Positions 63,486-64,000 of a stretch of 64,000 bases of DNA are shown here, piece after piece. The translations under genes and the position numbers were made by a program. Numbering within the stretch: the first letter of the stretch is position 1; the number at the start of each line of letters is the position of its first letter. The DNA is from Chryseobacterium jejuense (GTDB lineage Bacteria > Bacteroidota > Bacteroidia > Flavobacteriales > Weeksellaceae), in contig NZ_FNEG01000003.1 of assembly GCF_900100075.1 (NCBI RefSeq), positions 1-64,000 on the forward strand, written 5' to 3'. The notes under the pieces were generated by a model that worked only from the letters and a program-made list of their open reading frames with translations, did not search any database and had not been told where the DNA came from.

Positions 63486-64000
63486 TTATTTATTTAATAT
63501 TTCCACTATTACATTCACAGGTGGATCTAAATAGTAATTGTTGATCGCATAAGCATTTGTTGAACTTAAAGAAACAATCTTATTTCCATAGCTAAATACT
63601 TTAAAAGGATATCTTTCGGTACTGATTGAATTGACTTTTGCATAACTGTTTAGATTATAAAGTTCAATACTTTTTTTATCAGTTCCGGCAATGATATTGT
63701 TGGTGTCAAAATCAAAGCTTGTTAATCCTGAATTTCCTCTAGGAAGATTTCCTGTAAAAACTAAATTACTATCGTATATAGCACCTTCTATAGCTGTTAA
63801 GAATCCATTCCCTCCTGGCAAAGCTTCAAATATTTTATGATTTAAAGGATGATCACCATGGTATTTATCTTCAAATCTATTGACAAATGTTCCATCTGCA
63901 TTATAATTAAAGCGAACTAGATTAGTTGGGCTTATACCTGTCGTAATATAAAAGAAGCTTGAATTAGTGTTGGCTACCTTTTTTATTCTTCCAAATTGAT
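63486..64000 (-). CDS. Beta-propeller-like protein, partial at window edge
   Basis: On the minus strand the frame is open from 64000 to the stop at 63486; the TTG at 63821 is internal. The visible part has repeated strand patterns such as SFFYITTG...NLVRFNYNADGTFVN and SFDFDTNNIIAGTDKKSIELYNL, as in propeller or WD-like proteins. The N-terminus is outside the window. The function is unknown. Confidence 0.65.
   Translation of the reverse strand, partial: QFGRIKKVANTNSSFFYITTGISPTNLVRFNYNADGTFVNRFEDKYHGDHPLNHKIFEALPGGNGFLTAIEGAIYDSNLVFTGNLPRGNSGLTSFDFDTNNIIAGTDKKSIELYNLNSYAKVNSISTERYPFKVFSYGNKIVSLSSTNAYAINNYYLDPPVNVIVEILNK

Overview
The window looks like chromosome of a Chryseobacterium or close relative (Flavobacteriia, Weeksellaceae). 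The DNA is AT-rich. Several genes have the Bacteroidetes -7 promoter element TAnnTTTG upstream. Two genes encode short double-glycine leader peptides of the kind common in Chryseobacterium, and there is a class A beta-lactamase of the CGA/CIA type. No complete tRNA or rRNA gene, CRISPR array or insertion sequence was found.

Region 1 (1-11150) is an RHS polymorphic-toxin locus. A large RHS protein enters from the left edge. Five further RHS 3' ends follow: three short tips that start at almost the same base of the RHS core, and two longer 5'-truncated pieces. Each tip continues into a different C-terminal domain: two HExxH metallopeptidase-like, one HExxxH, one lysozyme-like, one alpha/beta-hydrolase-like and one unknown. 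Each is followed by a small gene for a lipoprotein, exported or membrane protein, the likely cognate immunity protein. Terminator hairpins sit between several modules, so the downstream tips look like silent spare toxin/immunity cassettes. One truncated RHS piece is fused into a beheaded XRE regulator gene.

Region 2 (11300-30650) is mostly housekeeping: purB, a WG-repeat protein, a serine hydrolase with a C-terminal E-set domain, purL, a barstar-like protein, an SGNH hydrolase, a gamma-glutamylcyclotransferase-like protein, an undecaprenol/diacylglycerol kinase, dnaN, an M23 peptidase, an AraC regulator next to a DUF417 membrane protein, pheT and a META-domain lipoprotein. Two bacteriocin-like leader peptides lie here.

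Region 3 (30650-41650) holds a GT-C-like membrane protein, a 3-hydroxyacyl-CoA dehydrogenase, the beta-lactamase, a Gfo/Idh/MocA oxidoreductase, pcm, a D-2-hydroxyacid dehydrogenase and hutU. A DUF559 endonuclease-fold gene is bracketed by inverted copies of a REP-like palindromic repeat that also occurs alone at two other places. A truncated tRNA-Leu(CAA) remnant lies between pcm and the dehydrogenase gene.

Region 4 (41650-64000) has a Crp/Fnr regulator, a 1.4-kb array of five 282-283 bp tandem repeats without coding capacity, three MBL-fold hydrolases, a TPR protein, a Cys-motif/plug-like envelope protein, an exported thiol peroxidase, a GapN-like dehydrogenase, two tandem paralogous ECF sigma/membrane-protein pairs, an S41 protease, an AraC regulator with an aldo/keto reductase, and a TonB-dependent receptor. 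Many intergenic gaps are filled with dispersed palindromic repeats.

The two observations most worth following are the RHS cassette array with its shared left boundary and the DUF559 gene flanked by inverted REP-like repeats.
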